Source: Candidatus Krumholzibacteriota bacterium (GTDB lineage Bacteria; Krumholzibacteriota; Krumholzibacteriia; JACNKJ01). From it: a stretch of DNA of 33,923 bases. The notes beneath the pieces were generated by a model. That model did no database searches, was not told the origin of the DNA, and was given only the letters and a program-made list of their open reading frames with translations. This document shows, piece by piece, positions 14,695-22,514 of this stretch. The stretch's first letter is position 1; the number at the start of each line of letters is the position of its first letter. The position numbers were made by a program, and so were the translations under genes. Location: positions 1 through 33,923 of the forward strand of contig JAFGBK010000125.1 of NCBI GenBank assembly GCA_016933175.1, written 5' to 3'.

Positions 14695-15922
14695 CCCCGG
14701 CGCATCCGAGCGCCTGCGGGGCCTGCGCATCCTGCTCGGCGTGACCGGGGGCATCGCCGCCTACAAGGCGGCGTACCTGGTCCGCCTCCTGAGAACGGCC
14801 GGCGCCGAGGTGGTGGTCGCCATGACGCCGTCGGCCTGCCGCTTCATCGGGCCGCTGACCCTGGCGACGCTCAGCGGCCATCCCGTCATCACCAGCCTCT
14901 GGGAGCCCGTGGGGCCCCGCCTGCCCGGCGACGTGACCCACGTCGGCCTGGGCAAGTGGGCCCACCTGGCCGTGGTGGCGCCGCTGACCATGAACAGCCT
15001 CGGCAAGCTGGCCCTGGGCCTCGCGGACGATCCCGTCTCCACCTTCTTCGCGGCCTTCGAGCCGCGCCGCACGCTGCTGGCGCCGGCCATGAACGCCGCC
15101 ATGTGGCGAAGCGCCGCCACCCGCGCCAACCTGGACGCCCTGCGGGAGCGCGGCTGCCGCGTCGTGGGGCCGGGCAGCGGCGAGCTGGCCTGCGGCGACG
15201 TGGACGAGGGGCGCCTGGCCGAGCCCGAGGAGATCCTGGCCGCCCTGGCGGAGATGGCCGCGGCACCCGCGGGCCGCCTCTCGGGCCGCCGCGTCCTGGT
15301 GACGGCCGGTCCGACTCGGGAGCGGCTGGACCCGGTTCGCTTCCTCACCTCGGGCAGCACGGGCACCATGGGCCTGGCCCTGGCCGAGGCGGCCTGGCTC
15401 GAGGGCGCGCGGGTGACCCTGGTGGCCGGGCCCGGCGTGGCGCCGGCCGCGGCGCCCATCGAGCGCGTGGACGTGGAAAGCGCGGCGGAGATGGCCGCGG
15501 CCGTCTTGGCGCGCGCGCCGGGGATCGACCTGACCTTCATGGCCGCTGCCGTGGCCGACTGGACGCCGGCGGCTCCCGCGGACGCCAAGCTCAAGAAGAA
15601 CGGCGCGGGCCGGAGCCTGGAGCTGGCCGCCACGACGGACATCCTCGCCGAGCTGGCGGCGCGGGACCTGGGCGGCTTCCGCGTGGGCTTCTGCCTGGAG
15701 ACCGGCGACCTGGAGGCGCGGGCGCGCGAGAAGCTGGAGCGCAAGCGCCTGGCGATGATCGTCGCCAACCGCCTCGGCGAGGGCAGCGGCTTCGGCACGA
15801 CCACCAACGAGGTGACCGTCCTGGCACCGGGGGGCTTCGTCCGGGCCTTCCCGCGGCAGGACAAGACGGCGCTGGGCCGCGAGCTGGTGGCCCTGGCCGC
15901 CGAGCGGGCCTGCGAGGGCTGA
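14687..15922 (+). CDS. coaBC: Bifunctional phosphopantothenoylcysteine synthetase/decarboxylase
   Basis: The 411-residue protein carries out two steps of coenzyme A synthesis: CTP-dependent joining of 4-phosphopantothenate to cysteine, then decarboxylation. The flavin decarboxylase half (about 12-195) has GVTGGIAAYKA, the catalytic His85 region VTHVGLGKWAH, the PAMNAAMW motif and Cys169 in LACGDVDEGRL. The synthetase half (about 204-411) has VLVTAGPTRERLDPVRF and DAKLKKNGAG. Where Escherichia coli has the Asn210 loop (NHSSGKMG), this protein reads SGSTGTMG, placing Ser222 at the Asn position. Start ATG 14687 lies within the end of rpoZ, and its TGA stop shares one base with the next gene's ATG. 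Confidence 0.93.
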   Translation: MTSPGASERLRGLRILLGVTGGIAAYKAAYLVRLLRTAGAEVVVAMTPSACRFIGPLTLATLSGHPVITSLWEPVGPRLPGDVTHVGLGKWAHLAVVAPLTMNSLGKLALGLADDPVSTFFAAFEPRRTLLAPAMNAAMWRSAATRANLDALRERGCRVVGPGSGELACGDVDEGRLAEPEEILAALAEMAAAPAGRLSGRRVLVTAGPTRERLDPVRFLTSGSTGTMGLALAEAAWLEGARVTLVAGPGVAPAAAPIERVDVESAAEMAAAVLARAPGIDLTFMAAAVADWTPAAPADAKLKKNGAGRSLELAATTDILAELAARDLGGFRVGFCLETGDLEARAREKLERKRLAMIVANRLGEGSGFGTTTNEVTVLAPGGFVRAFPRQDKTALGRELVALAAERACEG

Positions 15923-16818
15923 TGGACGAGCGCGAGCGCATCATCGACGATCTCCGGCGCTGGGTGCGCCAGCAGCGCCGGGACGGCGCCGAGCGCGTGG
16001 TCCTGGCGCCGCCCGCGGCCTCGCCCGCGCCGGCCGTCGCGGCGCCGCCTGCAGACACGCCCGCAGCGGCCGCCGCAGCGCCCGTCAGCGATGAGCCGGC
16101 GGCCCCGCCGGCGCCGGACGCGGCGCCATCGGCCGGAGGGGCCGCGCCGCGGCCCGCCGTCGTGTTCAACCTGGAACTGGGCCTGGCCGCGGCGCCCGTG
16201 GAGCGCCCCGACCTCCCCGCCGAGCAGTGGGCCGTCCTCGAGGAGCGTCATCCCCAGTGGCGCGGCACGCCGCTCATGGATCTGGCCGGCCAGATCGCCG
16301 TCTGCACCCGCTGCGAGCTGGCCCGGGGGCGCCGCAACGCGGTGCCGGGCACCGGCCACCCGCGGGCGAAGCTGGTCTTCATCGGCGAGGCGCCGGGGGC
16401 CGAGGAGGACCGCCAGGGCATCCCCTTCGTGGGGCGGGCGGGCCAGTTGCTGGACAGGATCCTGGCGGCCATCGCGCTGCGCCGCGAGGACGTGCAGATC
16501 CTCAACATCCTCAAGTGCCGGCCGCCGGAGAACCGCAACCCGGCCCCGGACGAGATCCTGGCCTGCCGTCCCTACCTGGAGCGGCAGATCGAGCTGATCG
16601 AGCCCGGGATCATCGTGGGGCTGGGCCTGTTCGCCGGGCAATGGCTCACGGGCCGCCGCGTCAGCCTGACCAGGCTGCGCGAGACCGGGCCCTTCGCCTA
16701 CCGCGGCGTGCCCGTCTACGTGACCTACCACCCGGCGGCCCTGCTGCGCAACCCGAACTGGAAGCGTCCCGCCTGGGAGGACTTCCAGCGCATCCGTCAG
16801 GAGTACGATCGGCTATGA
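15922..16818 (+). CDS. udg: Family-4 uracil-DNA glycosylase with iron-sulfur cluster
   Basis: This enzyme should remove uracil from DNA to begin base excision repair. Of 298 residues, the first 100 are a charged helix followed by an Ala/Pro-rich linker that is extra to the usual family length of about 200. The catalytic domain (about 110-298) has four cluster cysteines (CTRC, LKCRPPENR, LACRPYL). It also has motif A in GEAPGAEEDRQG, IPFVGRAGQLLD, and the C-terminal HPAALLRNP motif. The start ATG shares one base with the coaBC stop, and the stop overlaps the dnaB ATG as ATGA, so it is translationally tied to both. Linkage to the replicative helicase gene suggests production alongside replication proteins. 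Confidence 0.92.
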   Translation: MDERERIIDDLRRWVRQQRRDGAERVVLAPPAASPAPAVAAPPADTPAAAAAAPVSDEPAAPPAPDAAPSAGGAAPRPAVVFNLELGLAAAPVERPDLPAEQWAVLEERHPQWRGTPLMDLAGQIAVCTRCELARGRRNAVPGTGHPRAKLVFIGEAPGAEEDRQGIPFVGRAGQLLDRILAAIALRREDVQILNILKCRPPENRNPAPDEILACRPYLERQIELIEPGIIVGLGLFAGQWLTGRRVSLTRLRETGPFAYRGVPVYVTYHPAALLRNPNWKRPAWEDFQRIRQEYDRL

Positions 16819-18197
16819 GCGCTTTCAGGGATCCTGCCGGCGGCGCCGCCGGAACCGCGCGCACGAGCCCGCGGGTGCCGCCCCACAGCGACGAGGCGGA
16901 GGACGCCGTCCTCGGCGCCCTGCTGCTGGACCGCAGCGCCATCCACCGCGCCATGGAGCTGCTCGCGCCCGAGCACTTCTACCAGCCGCGGCACGCCGAC
17001 ATCTTCGGGGCCATGGTGCGCCTCTACGAGCGGGGCGAGGCCGTGGACCTCATCACCCTCGCCGAGGAGCTGAAGCGCGCCGGCAAGCTGGAGAGCAGCG
17101 GCGGCGCCAGCTACCTGGGCAGCCTGCAGGCCAGCGTCGCCACGGGCGCCCACGTGGAGCACTACGCGCGCATCCTGCTGGAGAAGGCGACCCTCCGCTC
17201 CATGATCGAGATCTCGGGCCGCATCGTCGAGGACTGCTTCGAGGCCCGCGACGACGCGATGGACATCCTCGACCGGGCCGAGTCGTCCATCCTCGCCGTC
17301 AGCCAGGGGCGTCTCAAGCAGGGCTTCTCACCGGTCAAGGACGTGCTGCACGCCACCTTCGAGCGCATCCAGCAGCTCTACGAGCATCCCGGCCAGCTCA
17401 CCGGCGTGCCCACGGGCTACGCCGACCTGGACCGCATGCTGGGCGGCATGCAGCCCTCGGACCTGCTCATCGTCGCCGGCCGGCCGAGCATGGGCAAGAC
17501 CAGCCTCGTGCTCAACATCGCCCAGCACGCGGCCATCGAGCACAAGCAGCACGTCGCCTTCTTCTCCCTGGAGATGAGCAAGGAGCAGCTGGTGCAGCGC
17601 CTGCTCACCGCCGAGGCGCGCATCGACGCCCACAAGCTGCGCTCCGGAAACCTCAAGGACAGCGACTGGCCCCTGCTCACCGAGGCGGCGGGCCAGCTGG
17701 CCGAGGCGCCCATCTACATCGACGACACGCCGGCCATCAGCGTGCTGGAGATGCGGGCCAAGGTGCGCCGGCTCCAGACCCAGCACGGGCTCAGCCTGAT
17801 CGTCGTCGACTACCTCCAGCTCATGCGGGCCACCAGCCGCGCCGACAACCGCCAGCAGGAGATCAGCGAGATCAGCCGCAACCTCAAGGCCCTGGCCAAG
17901 GAGATGCAGGTCCCGGTGGTGGCCCTCAGCCAGCTCAGCCGCGCCGTGGAGAGCCGCGGCGGCGACAAGCGGCCCATGCTGTCGGACCTGAGGGAATCGG
18001 GCGCGATCGAGCAGGACGCGGACGTCGTGGTCTTCATTTACCGGCCCGAGATCTACAATGACAGCGAGGAGAACGAGGGCGTGGCCGAGATCATCATCGG
18101 CAAGCAGCGCAACGGGCCCATCGGCTCCGTCCGGCTCGCATTCATCAAGGAGTACACGCGCTTCGAGAACTTCGCGCGCGAGGACTTCTACGACTAG
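16815..18197 (+). CDS. dnaB: Replicative DNA helicase
   Basis: The 460-residue hexameric helicase unwinds DNA ahead of the replication fork. The N-terminal domain (about 20-120) has PHSDEAEDAVLGALLLD and HFYQPRHADIF. The RecA-like domain has Walker A GRPSMGKTS (about 226-234), FFSLEMSKEQL, Walker B IVVDYLQLM, and the arginine-finger region LSDLRESGAIEQDAD. Length and motifs are normal and no intein is present. The start ATG overlaps the udg stop by four bases. The gene ends the plus-strand housekeeping run and is followed by a 16-pair hairpin. Confidence 0.96.
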   Translation: MSAFRDPAGGAAGTARTSPRVPPHSDEAEDAVLGALLLDRSAIHRAMELLAPEHFYQPRHADIFGAMVRLYERGEAVDLITLAEELKRAGKLESSGGASYLGSLQASVATGAHVEHYARILLEKATLRSMIEISGRIVEDCFEARDDAMDILDRAESSILAVSQGRLKQGFSPVKDVLHATFERIQQLYEHPGQLTGVPTGYADLDRMLGGMQPSDLLIVAGRPSMGKTSLVLNIAQHAAIEHKQHVAFFSLEMSKEQLVQRLLTAEARIDAHKLRSGNLKDSDWPLLTEAAGQLAEAPIYIDDTPAISVLEMRAKVRRLQTQHGLSLIVVDYLQLMRATSRADNRQQEISEISRNLKALAKEMQVPVVALSQLSRAVESRGGDKRPMLSDLRESGAIEQDADVVVFIYRPEIYNDSEENEGVAEIIIGKQRNGPIGSVRLAFIKEYTRFENFAREDFYD

Positions 18198-18202
18198 CAG
18201 CG

Positions 18203-18236
18203 GCGGGCAGCGGCCGCGCTCGCGGCCGCTGCCCGC
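18203..18236. terminator. Very strong hairpin after dnaB
   Basis: Positions 18203-18218 and 18221-18236 are perfect complements, 16 pairs with a nominal two-base loop. The hairpin begins five bases after the dnaB stop and lies between convergent genes, so it could serve both. There is no run of T after it. The loop-side 16-mer CGCGCTCGCGGCCGCT (18215-18230) is repeated exactly at 18247-18262, where it runs into the stop codon of the DUF5362 gene. Confidence 0.6.
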
Positions 18237-18260
18237 TCATCTAGCCCGCGCTCGCGGCCG

Positions 18261-18629
18261 CTACCAGTTCATCAGGCCCGCGCCGAGGCCGAGCATCATC
18301 AGGAGTCCCCAGAACAGCAGGCTGACGACGATCAGGGCCAGCTGGATGATGACGATGACCTTCCAGGTGAAGAAGCCGCGCCCCTGCCGCTCGAAGCCAT
18401 AGCCGAGCTGCCCGACGTCCTGCCGCGCATGGTAGGCCTCGAAGCCGTCGGCGGCCTCGCGAATGCGGACGCCGGCGAAGATCATCGGGATGCCGATGAT
18501 CGCGCCGATGATGCTGAGGCACTGCAGAGCTCCGTAGACGATCCACCAGATGCCCACGAAGCGCATGTCCTTGACGAGCCTGGGCATGAAGATCTCGGGC
18601 ACGGGCGGAAGCGGCGCTTGATATTCCAT
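18261..18629 (-). CDS. DUF5362-family small membrane protein
   Basis: This 122-residue protein has a short polar N-terminus, then a hydrophobic hairpin (about 24-58) with FVGIWWIVYGALQCLSIIGA and IIGIPMIFAG. An amphipathic, charged segment (REAADGFEAY) and a C-terminal membrane region (about 88-120) follow. This is the pattern of DUF5362 proteins, whose role is unknown. The start ATG lies behind GAGGGGG. It stands alone on the minus strand between dnaB and the Lon-like gene, diverging from the latter. Topology is clear; no function can be given. Confidence 0.75.
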   Translation of the reverse strand: MEYQAPLPPVPEIFMPRLVKDMRFVGIWWIVYGALQCLSIIGAIIGIPMIFAGVRIREAADGFEAYHARQDVGQLGYGFERQGRGFFTWKVIVIIQLALIVVSLLFWGLLMMLGLGAGLMNW

Positions 18630-18772
18630 GATTCCCCCTCATTGGTCGAACGCCTGCCGCCATTGAAGCATGGCTGTCGGCCGGCGGCCAGCGCCGACTT
18701 GCGGCGGCGCGCGATGGCCCCGCGATGGCGGCCGCCGCTGCCGGCGCGCCGGCAATCCGCAGGCAATGGCTC

Positions 18773-18801
18773 TTTTCGCCGGCGGCGACGGGCATTATAA
18801 T
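18773..18801 (+). promoter_or_regulatory. Candidate promoter of the Lon-like protease gene
   Basis: A perfect TATAAT at 18796-18801 stands about 47 bases before the start codon in otherwise GC-rich DNA. The -35 match at 17 bases (TTTTCG, 18773-18778) is weak, so the -10 box carries the call. Confidence 0.5.
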
Positions 18802-18848
18802 CCGCGGGACGGCCAGATATTCGAGGTCACCTAACTTGGAGGACCCCC

Positions 18849-21287
18849 ATGAGCGATCCGCGGGATGCCCATCGACTGCCCTTCGACAAGCTGCGCCTGA
18901 GCTGCGACGAGGAGTGCCTGGAGTTCGAGACGACCAAGAGCGTCCCCGTCCTCACCGAGATCGTCGGCCAGGACCGGGCCATCCAGAGCCTCGAGTTCGG
19001 CCTGAAAATGACCAGCCACGGCTACAACATCTTCGTCTGCGGCCTGACGGGCGTGGGCCGCTCGACCCTCATCGAGACCCACCTGGAGAAGCTGGTGAAG
19101 TACGCGCCGGTGCCCGAGGACGTGTGCTTCGTCAACAACTTCGCCAATCCGGACGTGCCCAAGGTCCTGATCCTGCCCACGGGCAAGGGCCGGGAGCTTC
19201 GGCGCGACATGGACCAGCTCGTGGAGACGCTGCGCGAGGACGTCCCCCGCGCCTTCGAGGGCAAGGACTACGAGAGCCAGGTGTCGGAGATCGCGCAGGC
19301 CAGCCAGCAACAGCAGCAGAAGATGCTATCGGAACTGGAGCAGTTCGCCAGCGGTCGCGGCTACACCGTGGAGTTCACCAAGGTGGGCATCACCCTGCAG
19401 CCCGTGAAGGAGGGCGAGCCGCTGGAGGCCGAGGCCATCGCGGCGCTGCCCGACGCGGAGCGCGAGCAGATCGAGGAGAACCGCGAGGCGGTGCAGGAGG
19501 AGGTCCAGCGCTTCCTGCGCGCGGCCAAGGAGCTGAACAAGGAGACCCGCGACAAGATCGACGATCTCAAGGCCCGCATCGGCCTGTTCATCGTGGGCGG
19601 CATCGTCGACATCTACATCGACCGCTACAAGGACTACCCCGAGGTCGGCGCCTATCTGCGGGCCTTCCGCGATCACGCCGTGGAGAACATGAACGACCTC
19701 GCCGGCGACGACGACGAGAAGCCCCAGATGCCCTTCATGATGCGGCCCCAGGAGCCCGAGGGCGACAAGTTCATCAGGTACCGCGTCAACGTCGTCGTCG
19801 ACAACTCGGAGACCGAGGGCGCACCGGTGATCAACGAGACCAGCCCCAGCTACTACAACCTCTTCGGCCGCATCGAGCGCAAGAGCTACTACGGCGCCAT
19901 GGTCACCAACTTCATGATGATCAAGGCCGGCAGCCTCCTCCGGGCGCGCGGCGGCTACCTGGTGGTCAACGCCCTGGACCTGCTCACCAGCCCGGGCGTC
20001 TGGGACACCCTCAAGCGCATGGTCAAGCACGAGGAGATCCGCATCGAGGATCTGGGCGAGCAGTACAGCCTCTTCCCCCTGGCGGGCATGAAGCCCGAGC
20101 CCATTCCGGCGAAGCTCAAGATCATCATGATCGGCTCCAACCGCATCTACCACCTGCTGCTGTCCCTGGACCCCGACTTCCGCAAGATCTTCAAGGTCAA
20201 GGTGGACTTCGACAGCCGCATGCCCATGGAGAAGGCGATCAGCGACTACCCGGCCTTCATCGGCACGCGCGTCCGCGAGGAGAGCCTGCTCCACTTCGAC
20301 CGCAGCGGCGTCGCGGCGGTGCTGGAGGAGGGCTCGCGCCAGGCCGACGACCGCGACTGGGCGACCTCGCGCTTCGCCCACGTCGCCGACCTCGTGCGCG
20401 AGGCCAGCTTCTGGGCGGGCGTGGACGGCGCCAAGCACGTGAAGCGCCAGCACGTCGAGAAGGCCCTCCGGGAGAAGCGCTTCCGCTCCAACCTCATCGA
20501 GGAGCGCATCCAGCAGCTCTTCAAGGAGGGCACCCTGATGGTGGACGTCGACGGCGAGGCCGTGGGCCAGGTCAACGGGCTGGCCGTCCTCGACCTGGGG
20601 GACATCCGCTTCGGCAAGCCCAGCCGCATCACGGCCAAGACCTGGATGGGGCGCGCCGGCGTCATCGACATCGAGCGCGAGAGCAAGCTGGCCGGGCAGA
20701 TCTACCAGAAGGGCGTGCTCATCCTCTCGGGCTACCTGGGCGCCAAGTACGCCCAGGGGCGGCCGCTGACCGTGTCGGCCTCCCTGGCCTTCGAGCAGAG
20801 CTACGAGGGCGTGGACGGCGACAGCGCCTCCAGCACGGAGCTCTACGCGCTCCTGTCCAGCCTCGCCGGGATTCCCATCCGGCAGGGCATCGCCGTCACC
20901 GGCAGCGTCAACCAGCACGGCGACGTGCAGCCCATCGGCGGTGCGAACGAGAAGATCGAGGGCTACTACGCCATCTGCAAGATGAAGGGCCTCACGGGCG
21001 AGCAGGGCGTGATGATCCCCAGCACCAACGAGCGCAACCTCATGCTGAGCATCGAGGTGCGCGATGCCGTCAAGGCGGGCCAGTTCCACATCTGGAGCGT
21101 GGCCTCCATCGACGAGGGCCTGGAGATCCTCACCGGCGTGCCCGCCGGCACGCCCGACGCCAAGGGCGCCTACCCCGAGGGCACGGTCCATCACGCCGTG
21201 CACGCCAAGCTCGAGGGCTACATGGAGGGGCTCAAGAGCGAGAAGAACAGCGAGAATGGCGGCGGCCGCAAGAAGGACGAGGACTAG
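18849..21287 (+). CDS. Lon-like ATP-dependent protease (AAA_32/Lon_C family)
   Basis: This 812-residue soluble protein combines an AAA+ part with a C-terminal Lon protease domain and belongs to the LonB-like group lacking the classical Lon N-domain. The nucleotide loop (CGLTGVGRSTL, about 64-74) has Arg where Walker A normally has Lys. A charged helical insert spans about 130-250. GGYLVVNALDLLTSPGVW marks the AAA core. The protease domain (about 560-790) has the catalytic dyad Ser659 in DGDSASS and Lys702 in NEKIEGYY, 43 residues apart as in Escherichia coli Lon. The ATG follows GGAGG. It probably heads an operon with the RdhA-like gene 42 bases downstream. Protease membership is firm; substrates are unknown. 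Confidence 0.9.
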   Translation: MSDPRDAHRLPFDKLRLSCDEECLEFETTKSVPVLTEIVGQDRAIQSLEFGLKMTSHGYNIFVCGLTGVGRSTLIETHLEKLVKYAPVPEDVCFVNNFANPDVPKVLILPTGKGRELRRDMDQLVETLREDVPRAFEGKDYESQVSEIAQASQQQQQKMLSELEQFASGRGYTVEFTKVGITLQPVKEGEPLEAEAIAALPDAEREQIEENREAVQEEVQRFLRAAKELNKETRDKIDDLKARIGLFIVGGIVDIYIDRYKDYPEVGAYLRAFRDHAVENMNDLAGDDDEKPQMPFMMRPQEPEGDKFIRYRVNVVVDNSETEGAPVINETSPSYYNLFGRIERKSYYGAMVTNFMMIKAGSLLRARGGYLVVNALDLLTSPGVWDTLKRMVKHEEIRIEDLGEQYSLFPLAGMKPEPIPAKLKIIMIGSNRIYHLLLSLDPDFRKIFKVKVDFDSRMPMEKAISDYPAFIGTRVREESLLHFDRSGVAAVLEEGSRQADDRDWATSRFAHVADLVREASFWAGVDGAKHVKRQHVEKALREKRFRSNLIEERIQQLFKEGTLMVDVDGEAVGQVNGLAVLDLGDIRFGKPSRITAKTWMGRAGVIDIERESKLAGQIYQKGVLILSGYLGAKYAQGRPLTVSASLAFEQSYEGVDGDSASSTELYALLSSLAGIPIRQGIAVTGSVNQHGDVQPIGGANEKIEGYYAICKMKGLTGEQGVMIPSTNERNLMLSIEVRDAVKAGQFHIWSVASIDEGLEILTGVPAGTPDAKGAYPEGTVHHAVHAKLEGYMEGLKSEKNSENGGGRKKDED

Positions 21288-21329
21288 GCCGTGGCTCACG
21301 GCGCGCGGCACCATCGGCGGGGAGGCTGA

Positions 21330-22514
21330 ATGCGCCCCGCCGTCCTCGGCAATCCCGGTCCCTGGGAGCCCTATGACGAGCGCGACACGGTCTTCGCCCG
21401 CGCCCGCCTCGCCGCCGGCACGGACGCGCACGCGGACTACTACGCCCGCCGGCCCGAATGGCGGGAGGGCGACGACCGCACCCGGCGCCTGCGCACCCTG
21501 GCCGCGCCGGGCACGCAGCGCTACCGCGCCGGCGAGGCGGTCCTGGTGGAGGCCCTCTTCGAGGCCTCGGATCTCGTAGCCGAGGCCGTCGAGGCCGCCG
21601 GCGACGCGCCCGGCGCGATGGGCACGCCAGACGGCCTGGGCCCGGCGTCCGCGGCGGACACGCCGCCCCACCGCCTGGCCGACGGTGGTCCGGAGGCGGT
21701 CACCCGCTACGTCCGCGAGGCGGCCCGCTTCCTCGGCGCCGACGACGTCGGCGTCGCGCCCCTGGATCCCGCCTTCGTCTACACGCACCGGGGCCGGCCC
21801 CTCGCCCGCCATGGCGAGCCCGTCACGCTGTCGCATCCCCGGGCCGTCGTCCTCGTCTTCGCCATGCGCGGGGACTACGTGCTCGCGGGCCCGGAGATGG
21901 TCTCCGCGGCCGAGACGGCGCGCGTCTACCAGGTGGCGGCCGCCGCGAGCCACACCCTGGCCGCGGCGCTCAGACGCCTGGGCTTCGCCGCCCGGGCCCA
22001 CGTGGACTCCAACTACCTCGTCATCTGCCCGCCCCTGGCCGTGGCGGCCGGCCTGGGCGAGCTGGGGCGCAACGGCTTCCTGGTCCACAAGCGGCTCGGC
22101 CCCGGCGTGCGCCTGGGCGTCGTCACCACGGACGCCCCGCTGCGCGCCGACGCCGAGGGCGGCTGGGGCATCGCCGCCTTCTGCCGCACCTGCGCCAAGT
22201 GCGCGCGCAACTGCCCGGCCGACGCCATCCCCGCCGGGGATACGACCGTCGTGCGCGGCGCCGAGAAGTGGCCTCTGGACGCGACGAAGTGCTACCACTA
22301 CTGGCGCACCCAGGGCACCGACTGCGGCGTGTGCATCCGCAGTTGCCCCTTCGCCAAGCCCGACGCGCCCCTGCACCGCCTGGTGCGCTGGATCGTCGCG
22401 AGGACGACCCTGCTCGACCGCTTCCTTCTGTGGGCGGACGACCTCGTCTACGGCGCCGCGGCGCCGCCCAAGGCGCCGCCCCTGCTCGGCATCGGCCGCG
22501 AGGAGCGGCCATGA
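21330..22514 (+). CDS. Reductive-dehalogenase/QueG-like cobalamin iron-sulfur protein
   Basis: This 394-residue protein has the cobalamin-domain signature of RdhA and QueG relatives (VDSNYLVICPPLAV, AGLGELGRNGFLV, VRLGVVTTDAPL). Two 4Fe-4S motifs follow: Cys285, 288, 291 and 295 (CRTCAKCARNCP), then Cys321, 332, 335 and 339 (KCYHYW, DCGVCIRSCP). There is no twin-arginine signal and no RdhB-type anchor gene nearby, so it is probably cytosolic and not part of halorespiration. An Ala/Pro-rich insert (about residues 90-118) interrupts the N-terminal half. ATG 21330 lies behind GGGGAGG. Its stop overlaps the next ATG by four bases. A small hairpin (21288-21302) sits in the gap after the Lon-like gene. 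The substrate is unknown. Confidence 0.85.
   Translation: MRPAVLGNPGPWEPYDERDTVFARARLAAGTDAHADYYARRPEWREGDDRTRRLRTLAAPGTQRYRAGEAVLVEALFEASDLVAEAVEAAGDAPGAMGTPDGLGPASAADTPPHRLADGGPEAVTRYVREAARFLGADDVGVAPLDPAFVYTHRGRPLARHGEPVTLSHPRAVVLVFAMRGDYVLAGPEMVSAAETARVYQVAAAASHTLAAALRRLGFAARAHVDSNYLVICPPLAVAAGLGELGRNGFLVHKRLGPGVRLGVVTTDAPLRADAEGGWGIAAFCRTCAKCARNCPADAIPAGDTTVVRGAEKWPLDATKCYHYWRTQGTDCGVCIRSCPFAKPDAPLHRLVRWIVARTTLLDRFLLWADDLVYGAAAPPKAPPLLGIGREERP

Noticed and set aside
19326..22376. A 1016-residue minus-strand open frame opposite the Lon-like and RdhA-like genes
   Set aside because: It is a GC-driven shadow frame. Two plus-strand genes with intact catalytic motifs cover the same DNA.
21330..22514. 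Organohalide respiration gene
   Set aside because: There is no twin-arginine signal, no rdhB anchor and no respiratory neighbours. RdhA/QueG-like motifs alone do not show dehalogenation.
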